Positions 1 through 8,946 are shown, counted from the stretch's first letter. The stretch is DNA of 64,000 nucleotides from Pseudomonas sp. S04 (GCF_009834545.1 NZ_CP019427.1:2176001-2240000), one strand, 5' to 3'. Program-made: numbers and translations. The notes: generated by a model from the letters alone, not told the origin.

Positions 1-1312
1 GATCAACGGCTTCACCAACAGCACGAACAACGGTGTGATATTTGTCACCTTGAAGCCGTTCGACGAGCGTAAAGACCCAAGCATGTCCGCCGGCGCGATT
101 GCCGGTGCGTTGAACGGAAAATTCGGCGAAATCCAGGAAGCCTACATGGCGATCTTCCCGCCGCCGCCGGTACAGGGCCTGGGCACCATTGGCGGGTTCC
201 GCCTGCAGATCGAAGACCGGGGCAACCTGGGCTACGACGAGCTGTACAAAGAAACCATGAACATCATCAACAAAAGCCACGGCGTGCCGGAACTGGCTGG
301 GCTGTTCACCAGCTACACGGTGAACGTGCCTCAGGTCGATGCCGCCATCGACCGCGAAAAAGCCATGACCCACGGCGTGGCCGTCAGCGACATCTTCGAC
401 ACCCTGCAGATCTACCTAGGTTCGCTGTATGCCAACGACTTCAACCGCTTCGGTCGCACCTATCAGGTCAACGTCCAGGCCGAGCAGCAGTTCCGCCTTG
501 AACCGGACCAGATCGGCCAGCTCAAAGTGCGCAACAACAAAGGCGAAATGATCCCGCTGGCGACCTTCATCAAGGTCAGCGACACCGCGGGCCCGGACCG
601 CGTGATGCACTACAACGGCTTTATCACAGCTGAAATCAACGGCGCCGCCGCGCCCGGCTACAGCTCTGGCCAGGCCGAAAAAGCCATCGAGAAACTGCTC
701 AAGGAGGAACTGCCCAACGGCATGACCTACGAGTGGACCGACCTGACCTACCAGCAGATTCTCTCGGGCAATACCGCGCTGTTCGTGTTCCCGCTCTGCG
801 TATTGCTGGCGTTCCTGGTGCTCGCCGCCCAGTACGAAAGCTGGAGCCTGCCACTGGCGGTGATCCTGATCGTGCCGATGACCCTGCTCTCGGCCATTAC
901 CGGGGTGATCCTGTCGGGGGGTGACAACAACATCTTCACCCAGATCGGCTTGATCGTACTGGTGGGCCTGGCGTGTAAGAACGCGATTCTGATCGTCGAG
1001 TTTGCCAAGGACAAACAAGAGGAAGGCCTCGACCCGCTGGCTGCGGTGCTGGAAGCCTGCCGCCTGCGTCTGCGGCCGATCCTGATGACCTCGTTTGCCT
1101 TCATCATGGGTGTGGTGCCCCTGGTGTTCTCCAGCGGTGCCGGTGCTGAAATGCGACACGCCATGGGTGTCGCGGTGTTCTCCGGGATGCTCGGGGTGAC
1201 CTTCTTCGGCCTGCTGCTGACCCCGGTGTTCTACGTCCTGATCCGCAACTATGTGCAACGCGGTGAGGCTCGCAAAGCCGCTCGCGCCCCGAAGTTGGAG
1301 GCGCAACAATGA
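1..1312 (+). CDS. mexF: RND efflux pump inner-membrane transporter, MexF-like (5' end outside window)
   Basis: This is the C-terminal part of a hydrophobe/amphiphile RND drug exporter. The reading frame is open from base 2, so the true start lies upstream of the window and the GTG at 35 is internal. About 437 residues of a protein usually near 1,050 are visible. They hold the second periplasmic porter loop and the last membrane block, with typical segments such as LAAQYESWSLP, the GLACKNAILIVEFAKD helix and RLRPILMTSFAFIMG. The best family match I recognise is MexF of MexEF-OprN, and the next gene is an OprN-like channel. Its stop overlaps that gene's ATG (ATGA at 1309-1312), so the two are translationally coupled. 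The periplasmic adaptor (MexE-like) should lie upstream. The pump uses the proton gradient to export drugs across both membranes. The MexF assignment over other RND subfamilies is a family-level judgement. Confidence 0.9.
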   Translation, partial: INGFTNSTNNGVIFVTLKPFDERKDPSMSAGAIAGALNGKFGEIQEAYMAIFPPPPVQGLGTIGGFRLQIEDRGNLGYDELYKETMNIINKSHGVPELAGLFTSYTVNVPQVDAAIDREKAMTHGVAVSDIFDTLQIYLGSLYANDFNRFGRTYQVNVQAEQQFRLEPDQIGQLKVRNNKGEMIPLATFIKVSDTAGPDRVMHYNGFITAEINGAAAPGYSSGQAEKAIEKLLKEELPNGMTYEWTDLTYQQILSGNTALFVFPLCVLLAFLVLAAQYESWSLPLAVILIVPMTLLSAITGVILSGGDNNIFTQIGLIVLVGLACKNAILIVEFAKDKQEEGLDPLAAVLEACRLRLRPILMTSFAFIMGVVPLVFSSGAGAEMRHAMGVAVFSGMLGVTFFGLLLTPVFYVLIRNYVQRGEARKAARAPKLEAQQ

Positions 1313-2730
1313 GCCTGAAAGTCTTCCTCCCGAGTCTGTTGGCCGTGGCGCTTAGCGCCTGCGCCGTGGGCCCGGACTACAAGCCCCAGAACCTGGAGGC
1401 GGTCCATATCACGGCCGCCACCGATGGCGCCGTCGGGCAAAAGAATTTTGACCAGGCACGCTTTGAAGGCATCTGGTGGCAGCAATTTGAGGACCCGATC
1501 CTCAACCAACTGGTGACCCAGTCCTTGCAGGGCAACCGCGAACTGCAGGTCGCCTTTGCCCGGCTGCGGGCGGCCCGGGCAATTCACGATGACGCCAGCA
1601 ATGACGCCATGCCCACCATCACCAGCCGCGCCAGCAGTGACCAGGCCAAGGGCCAGATCCCAGGGCAAAGCACCCAGCGCGTGAAAAGTGAACGTTACGA
1701 CCTGGGCCTGGACATGGCCTGGGAGCTGGACCTGTTTGGGCGTATCCAGCGCAACCTAGAAGCCAGCGATGCCGACCAGCAGGCTGCCGATGCCGACCTC
1801 TACCAACTGCAAGTCAGCCTGATTGCCGAACTGGTGGACGCCTACGGCCAACTGCGCGGCGCCCAACTGCGGGAAAAAATCGCCCTGGCAAACCTGAACA
1901 ACCAGCAGGAGTCACGCAAGATCACCGAAAGCCTGCGTGATGCCGGGGTCGGCGATCAACTCGACGTGGTGCGCGCCGATGCGCGCCTGGCCTCGGTTGA
2001 AGCCAGTGTGCCGCAACTGCAAGCCGAACAGGCACGTCAGCGCAACCGCATTGCTACCCTGCTCGGCGAACGCCCGGACACACTCACGGTGGACCTGAGC
2101 CCGGCGCAATTGCCTGCAATTGCCAAGGCCTTACCGATTGGTGACCCGGGCGAACTGCTGCAACGGCGCCCGGACATTTTGAGCGCCGAACGCAAACTGG
2201 CCGCCGCCACTGCGCGCATCGGCGTGGCCAAGGCCGACCTGTTCCCTCGGGTCAGTCTCAGCGGCTTCCTCGGCTTTACCGCCGGGCGCGGTTCGCAGAT
2301 CGGTTCCTCGGCTGCCAACGCCTGGGCGCTGGGGCCAAGCATCACTTGGGCCGCGTTTGACCTGGGCAGCGTGCGGGCCCGCTTGCGCGGCGCCGATGCT
2401 GAGGCGGATGGCGCCCTGGCGACCTACGAACAGCAAGTGCTGCTGGCCCTGGAAGAGTCAGAAAACGCCTTCAGCGACTACGGCAAACGCCAGCAACGGC
2501 TGATCTCGTTGATTCGCCAAAGTGAATCAAGCCGCGCCGCCGCCGACCTGGCCGACATTCGCTACCGCGAAGGCAGGGTGGATTTCCTGGTGCTGCTCGA
2601 CGCCCAGCGCGAACGCCTGGCGGCTGAAGACTCCCAGGCCCAGGCCGAAGTCGATCTGTACCGCGGCATTGTCGCGATCTACAAGGCGCTGGGTGGCGGA
2701 TGGTCACCGGAAACAGTCGCCAGCAAGTAA
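1309..2730 (+). CDS. oprN: Outer-membrane efflux channel, OprN-like (NodT/TolC family lipoprotein)
   Basis: This 473-residue protein is the outer-membrane exit duct of the RND pump encoded just upstream. It begins with a lipoprotein signal ending in the lipobox LSAC (Cys at residue 17), followed by AVGPDYKPQ, the usual mature N-terminus of NodT-type channels. Two OEP repeats follow, with LWELDLFGRI-type and WAAFDLGSVRARLRGA segments, and the C-terminal ALGGGW. Long stretches such as QLQVSLIAELVDAYGQLRGAQLREKIAL and the GFLGFTAGRGSQIGSSAA region match P. aeruginosa OprN as I know it. The length is normal. The start overlaps the mexF stop by four bases. A strong hairpin terminator follows 43 bases after the stop, so this is the last gene of the operon. 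Confidence 0.92.
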   Translation: MSLKVFLPSLLAVALSACAVGPDYKPQNLEAVHITAATDGAVGQKNFDQARFEGIWWQQFEDPILNQLVTQSLQGNRELQVAFARLRAARAIHDDASNDAMPTITSRASSDQAKGQIPGQSTQRVKSERYDLGLDMAWELDLFGRIQRNLEASDADQQAADADLYQLQVSLIAELVDAYGQLRGAQLREKIALANLNNQQESRKITESLRDAGVGDQLDVVRADARLASVEASVPQLQAEQARQRNRIATLLGERPDTLTVDLSPAQLPAIAKALPIGDPGELLQRRPDILSAERKLAAATARIGVAKADLFPRVSLSGFLGFTAGRGSQIGSSAANAWALGPSITWAAFDLGSVRARLRGADAEADGALATYEQQVLLALEESENAFSDYGKRQQRLISLIRQSESSRAAADLADIRYREGRVDFLVLLDAQRERLAAEDSQAQAEVDLYRGIVAIYKALGGGWSPETVASK

Positions 2731-2772
2731 CCAACAGAGCTCCTTTGGTTGGCCGCATCCAACCAATGTTTT

Positions 2773-2806
2773 GCCCCGTGCCCTATTCGGTAGCGGGGCT
2801 TTTTTT
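2773..2806 (+). terminator. Intrinsic terminator after oprN
   Basis: GCCCCG at 2773-2778 pairs with CGGGGC at 2794-2799, with a 15-base loop, and seven T follow at 2800-2806. It closes the efflux operon. The ISL3 relic begins immediately after it. Confidence 0.85.
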
Positions 2807-4114
2807 GGTTCTTCACGGAATCCCGAGAAACACAGAAACAAGAACGCCGATTTGATTGATGATGTTCGTGCGAGCAAACACATCTAAAAAACCGGCGTTC
2901 TTATGCACGATATTAATACGTTCGTTCCTTTTCGGGAGGGCTTTTCTGTTGTCACGATCAAGCCTGATGGCGACGCGATTCAGAACGACCTGATTCCCCA
3001 CGCCACCCGTTTCCCTTCCTGTAGCGGCGGCCAAAAACGCTGTTCAATCACGCCTGAGTATTGCGAGCGAACTGTCCCGGATTTACCAATTCTCGGGCGG
3101 ACGCTGCGCCTCAGCCTGTTACTCAGGCGTGTTGGCTGTCGTGACTGCGGTAAACGTATGGAGGCCGTCAGTTGGCTGGACCGCTATGCCCGCATGACGC
3201 GGCGTTTGGCCGAGGCGGTCATTCAAGCCTGCGAGCGCCTTCCCACACTGCACGTCGCTCAACTGTTTCGGCTGCACTGGGGCACCGTTCGGTTGCTGTA
3301 GCGTCGAGCCTTGCAAGCGGCGTTGAGCGTTTTGCCAAAGGCGACCGCGACGTCTGGTGATGGACGAATTCGCCCTGTTCAAAGGTCATCGTTACGCCAG
3401 CGTGGTCCTGGATGCGGATGCACGACGCGTGCTGTGGGGCGGTGAAGGCCGCAGCCGAGCAGTGGTCAGGCCTTTCTTCGAGCAACTGGGGCAAGAGGGT
3501 TGCGCTCGAATAGAAGCGGTGGCGATGGACATGAACACCGCTTTTGACCTGGAGGTTCGTCAGCAATGTCCTAACGCGCGAGTGGCCTACGATCTGTTCC
3601 ATGTGGTGGCCAAAAATATGGCCGAGAGGTGATTGATCGGGTTCGCGTCGACGAGGCTAACCGGTTGCGTCACGACAAGCCTGCCCGCAAGGTCATCAAG
3701 GAGGCGCGATGGCTGTTGCTGCGCAATCCGCAGAACTGGAAAACGCCGAAACAACAGGTCCGACTGGAGGGTCTGCTGGCGGCTAACCAAGCGTTGATGA
3801 CGGTCTATTTGATGAAGGCTGAACTCAAAACACTCTGGACGCCGAGTACTGCATGCGGTTGGCGATCGGCCTTGAAGCAATGGCTGCGCCATGCGCACGA
3901 AAGCGAAATACCAGCTCTGGTCCAGTTCGCCAAATGGCTAAAGGGTTACTGGCGGGGACTGGTGAGCCGGGTTCGTTGGCCGATGCACACCGTTCAGTTG
4001 GAAGGAATAAACAATCGAATAAAGGTCATCAAGCAGATGGCGTACGGTTACCGGGATAGCGAATTCTTTTGCATGAAGATTAAGAGCGTCTTTCCCGGTA
4101 ATCCTTGAAGAACC
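2807..4114 (+). mobile_element. Degenerate ISL3-family insertion sequence
   Basis: The element is about 1.3 kb. It is bounded by imperfect inverted repeats that both start GGTTCTTCA (2807 reading right; 4114 reading left) and agree at about 21 of the first 26 positions (CCGAGAAA against CCGGGAAA near the inner end). The single gene inside is a broken transposase. The flanking bases (cttttttt before, tgatatta after) do not form the 8-bp target duplication expected of ISL3 elements, so either the ends are slightly misplaced or the insertion has been rearranged. It sits directly on the terminator of the oprN operon. Confidence 0.8.
2903..4108 (+). pseudogene. ISL3-family transposase, broken by stops and frameshifts
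   Basis: Three consecutive ORFs (2903-3301, 3357-3632, 3629-4108) are pieces of one ISL3 transposase. The first carries the N-terminal zinc-finger region with paired cysteines (FPSCSGGQKRCS, VGCRDCGKR). It is cut by a TAG at 3299-3301 inside GTVRLL. The second starts in the catalytic core (MDEFALFKGHRYASVVLD and VAMDMNTAFD, containing the conserved Asp residues). It breaks by frameshift at about 3630 just after DLFHVVAKN, and the third continues with LEGINNRIKVIKQMAYGYRD, the typical C-terminal end. The protein cannot be made whole, so the copy is inactive. Confidence 0.85.
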
Positions 4115-4232
4115 TGATATTAGGGGGGGAGGCCACATCACGACTACTTTTTGCAGCGCACGCGCAGGCTTGAGCGGATGGACTGCTTGGCCACCAAACT
4201 GGGCAGTTCAGAGGCGGCTTCAAGCGCCACAC

Positions 4233-4520
4233 TTACTTCGACATCCAGTCGATCACTGCCTTGTAATCCTCAGCAGTGCAGTTCATGCACAGGCCACGCG
4301 CCGGCATGGCGTTGAACCCTTCGGTCACATGCTTGACCAGTACATCATTGCCTTGCTCCAGGCGCTGTTTCCAGGCCACCTTATCGCCTTTTTTCGGCGC
4401 CATAGGCAGTTGGCCGCTGTGACACATCGTGCAGGAGCGATTGAAGACCGCCTCAGGATCCTGTGCAGCATGGGCAGTAGAAAATGCGAATACCAAGGCC
4501 GCAGCCAATATTTTTTTCAC
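4233..4520 (-). CDS. Small periplasmic c-type cytochrome, cytochrome c5-like (copy A)
   Basis: This is a 95-residue single-haem electron carrier for the periplasm. A short signal peptide ends near AHA, followed by the haem site CTMCH, a probable Met ligand in the MPARGLC stretch and a second cysteine pair CMNC, which is typical of cytochrome c5. I place the start at the GTG at 4518-4520, preceded by GAGG at suitable spacing. The protein then begins MKKIL, exactly like its paralogue at 34775-35062, which has the same length and about two-thirds identity. A longer version from a TTG at 4532 is possible but less likely. A box of the regulon described in the findings lies 140 bp upstream on the same strand (4662-4679), with a -10-like TAGACT at 4633-4638. 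It probably donates electrons to, or accepts them from, copper- or haem-handling enzymes; the partner is unknown. Confidence 0.85.
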   Translation of the reverse strand: MKKILAAALVFAFSTAHAAQDPEAVFNRSCTMCHSGQLPMAPKKGDKVAWKQRLEQGNDVLVKHVTEGFNAMPARGLCMNCTAEDYKAVIDWMSK

Positions 4521-4632
4521 GGTTGACCTCAACGAGTATTTTTATAATAAGAAAGCTCGCACTCGAAGTGGCGCATGCCCTCCGTGGCGTATGAAACGTG
4601 CTGCCGCTTGCTCTCACGGCAGCCGCGATCCA

Positions 4633-4679
4633 AGTCTATTGAGAGGCTTTGAACAGCCAAAGTGCGACGTTCTGCCGCA
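4633..4679 (-). promoter_or_regulatory. Regulon box and -10 for cytochrome c5-like gene A
   Basis: On the minus strand the box reads TGCGGCAGAACGTCGCAC (4662-4679). The hexamer TAGACT (4633-4638) begins 24 bases after its end. It faces away from the plus-strand box at 4732-4749, with 70 bp between box starts. It is one of ten related boxes in the window. Confidence 0.65.
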
Positions 4680-4731
4680 GCGTGTGGATGGGGCTTGAAT
4701 ACCATTGAGTTTGGGCGGCGATGCTTTTATA

Positions 4732-4779
4732 TGTGGCAGATTGTCGCAGCCTCGCCCGTCATCGGCTGCGTGCTAAATT
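4732..4779 (+). promoter_or_regulatory. Regulon box and -10 for the candidate small RNA / PepSY locus
   Basis: The box reads TGTGGCAGATTGTCGCAG (4732-4749). An extended -10, TGCTAAATT, follows (hexamer TAAATT at 4774-4779), starting 25 bases after the box end. The box therefore spans the -35 position, as for a response-regulator-type activator. The arrangement matches the copy at 14140-14187 base for base in spacing. Confidence 0.7.
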
Positions 4780-4785
4780 TTAGGA

Positions 4786-4864
4786 TGACGCGATGATTTC
4801 TCTTGGCAGGGTTAGAGTCTTGTTATCAAACGCCTGTGCCCTGAAAAGGGATAGGCGTTTTTTT
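4786..4864 (+). ncRNA. Candidate small RNA or attenuated leader (copy A)
   Basis: The predicted transcript begins about 7 bases after the -10. It carries GATTTCTCTTGGCAGGGTTA (4795-4814) and ends in a textbook intrinsic terminator: AAACGCCT (4828-4835) pairs with AGGCGTTT (4853-4860), an inner CCCT/AGGG pairs around a GAAA loop, and T runs through 4864. A second copy at 14194-14272 has the same 20-nt block at the same distance from its promoter and a different-sequence hairpin. The element lies 140 bp upstream of the PepSY gene. Either it is a free small RNA or it is a leader whose terminator must be read through. It matches no RNA family I can name. Confidence 0.55.
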
Positions 4865-4878
4865 GTGGTGCGCCAGGC

Positions 4879-5007
4879 ATGGCGCATCGCGCCTTGACTG
4901 GGCTGTTGGCGCTCGCCTCTGCGAGTAGTTCCACAGCCCAGAATTCTGAAGTGCGTGCGCGACTCATTGATTGCGCTGTGCAAGCATGTCTACGTGGTGA
5001 GTCCTGA
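4879..5007 (+). CDS. Predicted 42-residue secreted peptide coupled to the PepSY gene
   Basis: An ORF starting at ATG 4879 encodes a peptide with a signal-like start (MAHRALTGLLALASAS...TAQ). A short mature part follows with two cysteines five residues apart, DCAVQAC. Its TGA (5005-5007) overlaps the ATG of the next gene at 5007, the usual mark of translational coupling. I see no strong ribosome site. It matches no family I recognise. It could be a leader peptide, a small periplasmic partner of the membrane protein, or the remnant of a longer gene. Confidence 0.4.
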   Translation: MAHRALTGLLALASASSSTAQNSEVRARLIDCAVQACLRGES

Positions 5008-6392
5008 TGTCCAAACCGGGAAACCCAGCGCCAGGTGCGCTGCAAGCTTTAATCAGAAGACTGCATTTTTATATTGGTTTTTTAGTCGGTCCGTTTTTGC
5101 TGGTGGCAGCGGTCAGCGGCGTGCTGTATGCCCTCACACCGCAAATCGAAAGCCGCCTTTACGACCATGCTCTTCATACCGAGTCCCAAGGGCCGTCCTT
5201 GAGCCTCGCGCAAATAGTCCAGTCAGCTCAGGTAGTGGTGGGGCCTTCAGTGGCGGTGACAGCGGTGCGCCCTGCCCCTGCTCAGGGCGATACTGCGCGC
5301 GTGTTAGTTGCGATGCCTGAGCTGGGGCCTTCCGAATACCGTGCGATATTCGTTGATCCCGTCAGTGGGCAGGTGCGTGGCGACATGAAGGTGTATGGCA
5401 CCAGTGGCGTGCTGCCACTGCGGACCTGGATCGATCAGTTCCATCGTGGGCTGATGCTGGGTGATATCGGCCGCATTTATAGCGAACTGGCAGCCTCCTG
5501 GTTGTGGGTCGCCGCACTAGGCGGTTTGCTGCTGTGGTTCGCACAACACCGCAAAAAGATGCCTGCAACGAGGCCAGCGAAAAAAGGCCTGCGTCAGCTT
5601 CATGCAACGCTTGGACTTTGCCTGCTGCTGGGGCTGCTGTTCTTCTCGGCGACCGGGTTGACCTGGTCCCAGTGGGCGGGCGACAACATCGGCATACTGA
5701 GAGCCTACTGGGGTTGGTCCACTCCCAGCGTGTCTACCACGCTGGGGCAGACTCACGCGACGAACAGGCCGTCGGATGAACATGCAGGACACCACATGGC
5801 CGGCGTGACGATGCTCACATCGACCCTGGACCTCTCTCTGTTTGATACGGTGCTGGCCAAGGCGCACGCTGAGGGGATTGATGCCGCCCGAGTCGAAATA
5901 CGCCCGTCCTCGGCACCGGACAAAGCCTGGACCGTCACCGAGATTGACCGCCGTTGGCCAACCCAGGTCGACGCCGTGGCGATTGACGCAGCCACCCTGG
6001 CCGTCGTCGACAAGGTTGTGTTTGCCCAGTACCCACTGGCAGCCAAGCTGACCCGCTGGGGCATCGATGCCCACATGGGCGTGTTGTTCGGGCTGGCGAA
6101 TCAGTTGGTGTTGATTGTGTTCGCCACTGGGCTGGTGGTGCTGGTCGTCATGGGTTACCTGATGTGGTGGCGCCGTCGGCCTACACGAGCACTGAGCGGG
6201 GGGAGGGCTGCCACGCTGCTCAGCGCTTGGCGTACGTTGAGCAGCGGCGCGCAAGTCGCGGTAGTCAGCGTCGCGCTGTTGCTGGGTGTCGCACTGCCTG
6301 TATTGGGTTCCAGCCTGTTGGTGCTGGTCGCTTGGGATGCATGGCTGACCGTCATGCGCAGCCCGGTCGCGCTTGCTGAAGACAAGGTCTGA
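5007..6392 (+). CDS. PepSY-associated transmembrane protein (putative metal or flavin reductase)
   Basis: This 461-residue inner-membrane protein belongs to the PepSY-associated TM family (FegB/PiuB-like). It has an N-terminal helix with the typical LIRRLHFYIGFLVGPFLLVAAVSGVLY, a periplasmic PepSY-like domain ending in WIDQFHRGLMLGDIGRIYSEL, and helices around residues 165-180 and 200-220 (LRQLHATLGLCLLLGLLFFSATGL). A second periplasmic loop with a His/Met patch (HAGHHMAG) comes next, then helices near 345-395 with conserved histidine-containing WGIDAHMGVLFG, and a final pair of helices. Conserved histidines in these helices probably bind haem. Relatives sit beside TonB receptors and are thought to reduce imported metal complexes. 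Here the neighbours (c5 cytochrome, copper chaperones further along) suggest copper, but iron is not excluded. The box at 4732 and the terminator at 4828-4864 control it. Confidence 0.8.
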   Translation: MSKPGNPAPGALQALIRRLHFYIGFLVGPFLLVAAVSGVLYALTPQIESRLYDHALHTESQGPSLSLAQIVQSAQVVVGPSVAVTAVRPAPAQGDTARVLVAMPELGPSEYRAIFVDPVSGQVRGDMKVYGTSGVLPLRTWIDQFHRGLMLGDIGRIYSELAASWLWVAALGGLLLWFAQHRKKMPATRPAKKGLRQLHATLGLCLLLGLLFFSATGLTWSQWAGDNIGILRAYWGWSTPSVSTTLGQTHATNRPSDEHAGHHMAGVTMLTSTLDLSLFDTVLAKAHAEGIDAARVEIRPSSAPDKAWTVTEIDRRWPTQVDAVAIDAATLAVVDKVVFAQYPLAAKLTRWGIDAHMGVLFGLANQLVLIVFATGLVVLVVMGYLMWWRRRPTRALSGGRAATLLSAWRTLSSGAQVAVVSVALLLGVALPVLGSSLLVLVAWDAWLTVMRSPVALAEDKV

Positions 6393-6436
6393 CCGCACCG
6401 TGATCGCCTGATGGGAAACCGCCGCCGGATTGGAGC

Positions 6437-6556
6437 ATGGCTGAGTCTGTTCGCCATGTTGAGATCTATATCGGTTCGCTGAAGAAGGCAATGATCCAGA
6501 TGGCTGTAGATTTCACGAGGAGTGCAGAAACACTTGCTGGTATGACGAAAGGTTGA
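6437..6556 (+). pseudogene. C-terminal relic of a DJ-1/PfpI (isonitrile-hydratase-like) gene
   Basis: The stretch translates to a 39-codon tail ending VDFTRSAETLAGMTKG and a stop. This matches the last residues of the DJ-1/PfpI protein at 37522-38343 (VADFTKKADVLAGLTKG). Nucleotide similarity continues past the stop into the shared GGCGCGCCGT and CATTCAT/TTCATT motifs (compare 6590-6625 with 38370-38410). The rest of the gene is gone. It is one of the shared landmarks showing that this locus and the 35-39 kb locus are related. Confidence 0.75.
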
Positions 6557-6856
6557 ATCTCCAAGACTTACTGCGCGTTCCATTTCAGGGGCGCGCCGTG
6601 AGCATTCATTCACGGCGAATGTTATGAGTCAGCGTCCAGTGAACACACGTTTGCTTTCTGGCATTCGAGAGTATGGTGCCGGTCTGTGTTGAGTAGGCAT
6701 TACTCCGTTCAATGTTAGGGTGCCGATGCCACCATCGAATGGCTATCTCTTCACCGCGACTACTCTGACTCAAGCGTTACAAATTTACCGGATGCGTTAA
6801 ATTTTTAGGTCAGTCTTCGCATCAACTCCAGCTTTCCAGGCTGAAGACCATGAACA

Positions 6857-7783
6857 TCAGACCCAAGGAATCAAAACGATCACTGCAATGGGAAGTGCTA
6901 GTGCTGCAAGCAAAGTTTGACTGGCAATTATCCCCGCCATGAGAGGTGCGTCTCCACCTAGCTGTCTCGCCATGATGTAGGACGACGAGGCTGTAGGCAG
7001 TGCCTGGAAGAGCAATGCCGCTATTGCTGCTTTGCCGTCTAATCCAAACACATGACATGCGCACAGCGTGGTTAGTGGCATGATCATGAACTTGACCACC
7101 GATGAATATGCGACGGGCCGAATCCAGCTGCGCACAGAGCCCAACTCAAGTGCTGCCCCTACACACAGTAAGCCCAGTGGTAAGGATGCCTGCCCTAAAG
7201 CCTTAATCATCGGCTCAATGCCGGCAGGCAGGCCCAATCCTAGTGCCTGAAGCAGTATCCCTCCGAAACAGGCGAGTACCAGTGGGTTCAGTGCCAACTG
7301 CTTGGCAACATTGCCCGCAGACATCCTGCCACCTGTGCCGTAACGCGCGAACACCAGTACGCACAGAATGTTCACGGTCGGCACTATGGCCGCATTGGCT
7401 ACGGCAGCCAGAGCGATGCCCTGAGCACCGAACAAGCCGGCCACCACTGAGACGCCCACGTAGTTATTAAAACGCACCCCTCCCTGGAAGACGGAAGTGA
7501 ACGCTGCGTCGTTACCCTTAATGATCCCACGGGCGCCGACCATCAGCAGTGCGACCATGATCGTCGAGAGTACAAGCGCCATGATCATCCCTTGGACTGG
7601 CACGTTGTCCAATTTGGCGGTCGCCAGACCATGCAAAAATAGCGCGGGTAGGAGAACGTAGTAGCCTAGGCGCTCTGCCTGTGCCCAGAAACTGTCTTCT
7701 AGAAACCGACTGCGCTTGAGCCAGGCGCCCATGGCAATCAGCAGGACAATAGGCGCGAGGGCAATCAAAAGTTCGGCAGTCAC
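6857..7783 (-). CDS. AEC-family permease (auxin efflux carrier-like)
   Basis: This is a 308-residue integral membrane protein with about ten helices in two halves, as in the AEC/bile-acid-sodium-symporter superfamily. It starts MTAELLIALAPIVLLIAMGAW and includes the GVRFNNYVGVSVVAGLFG segment, whose asparagine pair is typical of the first half, and LFQALPTASSSYIMARQLGGD, typical of the second. Such permeases move organic anions; the substrate cannot be read from sequence. Its start overlaps the stop of the aminotransferase gene by four bases (7780-7783), so the two are co-translated. That suggests a substrate or product of transamination, such as an amino acid or keto acid. Confidence 0.85.
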   Translation of the reverse strand: MTAELLIALAPIVLLIAMGAWLKRSRFLEDSFWAQAERLGYYVLLPALFLHGLATAKLDNVPVQGMIMALVLSTIMVALLMVGARGIIKGNDAAFTSVFQGGVRFNNYVGVSVVAGLFGAQGIALAAVANAAIVPTVNILCVLVFARYGTGGRMSAGNVAKQLALNPLVLACFGGILLQALGLGLPAGIEPMIKALGQASLPLGLLCVGAALELGSVRSWIRPVAYSSVVKFMIMPLTTLCACHVFGLDGKAAIAALLFQALPTASSSYIMARQLGGDAPLMAGIIASQTLLAALALPIAVIVLIPWV

Positions 7784-8946
7784 GAGTACGCCTCGAGCGC
7801 ACGAACCAACCGTTTACACCCTTCAACTAGCGTAGCTTCGTCCGTAGCAAAAGAAAGCCGAAGGTGGCCAGGCAGCCCAAAAGCACTTCCGGGAACCGTT
7901 GCGACGCCGACTTCGAGCAGATCAAGCGCGAGAGTTTGATCGTCTACACCCGTTTTGATCTGAGGAAGTAAATAAAATGCACCCTCTGGGCACGATACCT
8001 CCAGTTTATCGCTCGACCGGAGGACATGAAGTGCAGCATCTCGGCGCTGACGATAGATCGCATTGCGCTCAGCAAGAAAGTTTCGTGGCCCTTCAAGTGC
8101 TGCGACCGCAGCGAGTTGGCTCAAGGTGCTGGTCTGCGTGCAGTTTTGAGATTGTACGGTAGTGATCGCCGAAATCAGCGACCTCGAGCCGCACCCCCAA
8201 CCTACACGCCAACCTGTCATAGCATAGGCTTTAGATACGCCATCGACGATGAGGATACGTTCTGCCAGGTCTGGCGCTACCGATGCCAATGTCAGATAAG
8301 GGTCTTGGGTGAATCGAATTTCCGCGTAGATATCGTCTGACAGCACCATCACATCTGGGTAATGGCGCAGAACTTCAGCCATCGCTTGCAACTCGGTCTC
8401 AGAGTACAAAGAGCCGGAAGGATTACCAGGTGCATTGAGAACTACCCACTTTGGCAATTTAGCCAGGCGCAGACCTGCTGCCAAGTGCTCCGCTGTCAAT
8501 CTGAATCCTTCCGAAGCGGTAGTCGGAAGAATGATCGGTTGCGCACCGCACATCTTGATCATGGCGGGATAGCTGGCCCAGTAAGGGGCGGGGACAATAA
8601 CGTCATTACCGGGCTTAAGGGTCGCTTGGAAGGCGTTAAAGATGATCTGTTTTGCGCCACACCCAACCGCGATTTGATCATCACCGAAATCTAATCCTCG
8701 GTCTTCACGTGCCCGCATACGGATAGCCTTGCGAAGCGGCTCAATACCGTTTGATGGGGAGTAGGTTAGACGGGCGCCTAGCGCTAGGTGCGCTGCATCC
8801 AGCACGTGCTCAGGCGCATTGAAATCAGGTTCGCCAAGCGTTAAGTCAATAACATCCCGCCCCTCAGCGCGCATGGTGGTAGCGCGTTTGGCCATGAGTA
8901 GAATGGGTGACTGGAAAGCACTGGTTGGAGTTTCGTTGCCGTGCAT
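7780..8946 (-). CDS. PLP-dependent class I aminotransferase (aspartate aminotransferase-like)
   Basis: This 388-residue fold-type I aminotransferase of the AspC/YbdL-type subgroup transfers an amino group between an amino acid and a 2-oxo acid. It has the N-terminal LTLGEPDFNAPEHVLDA, the NAPGNPSGSLYSETEL cofactor-contact motif, DDIYAEI, and the Schiff-base lysine in VDGVSKAYAMTGWRVGWG. The C-terminal arginine that binds the substrate carboxylate lies in GHLRLSFATDE. The substrate is not identifiable. It lies between the LysR gene upstream and the overlapping AEC permease downstream, all on the minus strand. Confidence 0.88.
   Translation of the reverse strand: MHGNETPTSAFQSPILLMAKRATTMRAEGRDVIDLTLGEPDFNAPEHVLDAAHLALGARLTYSPSNGIEPLRKAIRMRAREDRGLDFGDDQIAVGCGAKQIIFNAFQATLKPGNDVIVPAPYWASYPAMIKMCGAQPIILPTTASEGFRLTAEHLAAGLRLAKLPKWVVLNAPGNPSGSLYSETELQAMAEVLRHYPDVMVLSDDIYAEIRFTQDPYLTLASVAPDLAERILIVDGVSKAYAMTGWRVGWGCGSRSLISAITTVQSQNCTQTSTLSQLAAVAALEGPRNFLAERNAIYRQRRDAALHVLRSSDKLEVSCPEGAFYLLPQIKTGVDDQTLALDLLEVGVATVPGSAFGLPGHLRLSFATDEATLVEGCKRLVRALEAYS

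Noticed and set aside
416..1309. Long minus-strand ORF (297 codons) opposite mexF, and similar long ORFs at 5517-6491(-) and 33398-34372(+)
   Set aside because: They lie antisense to clear family members, are low-complexity (His/Gln/Arg-rich) and have no family features. They are shadows produced by GC-rich third positions.
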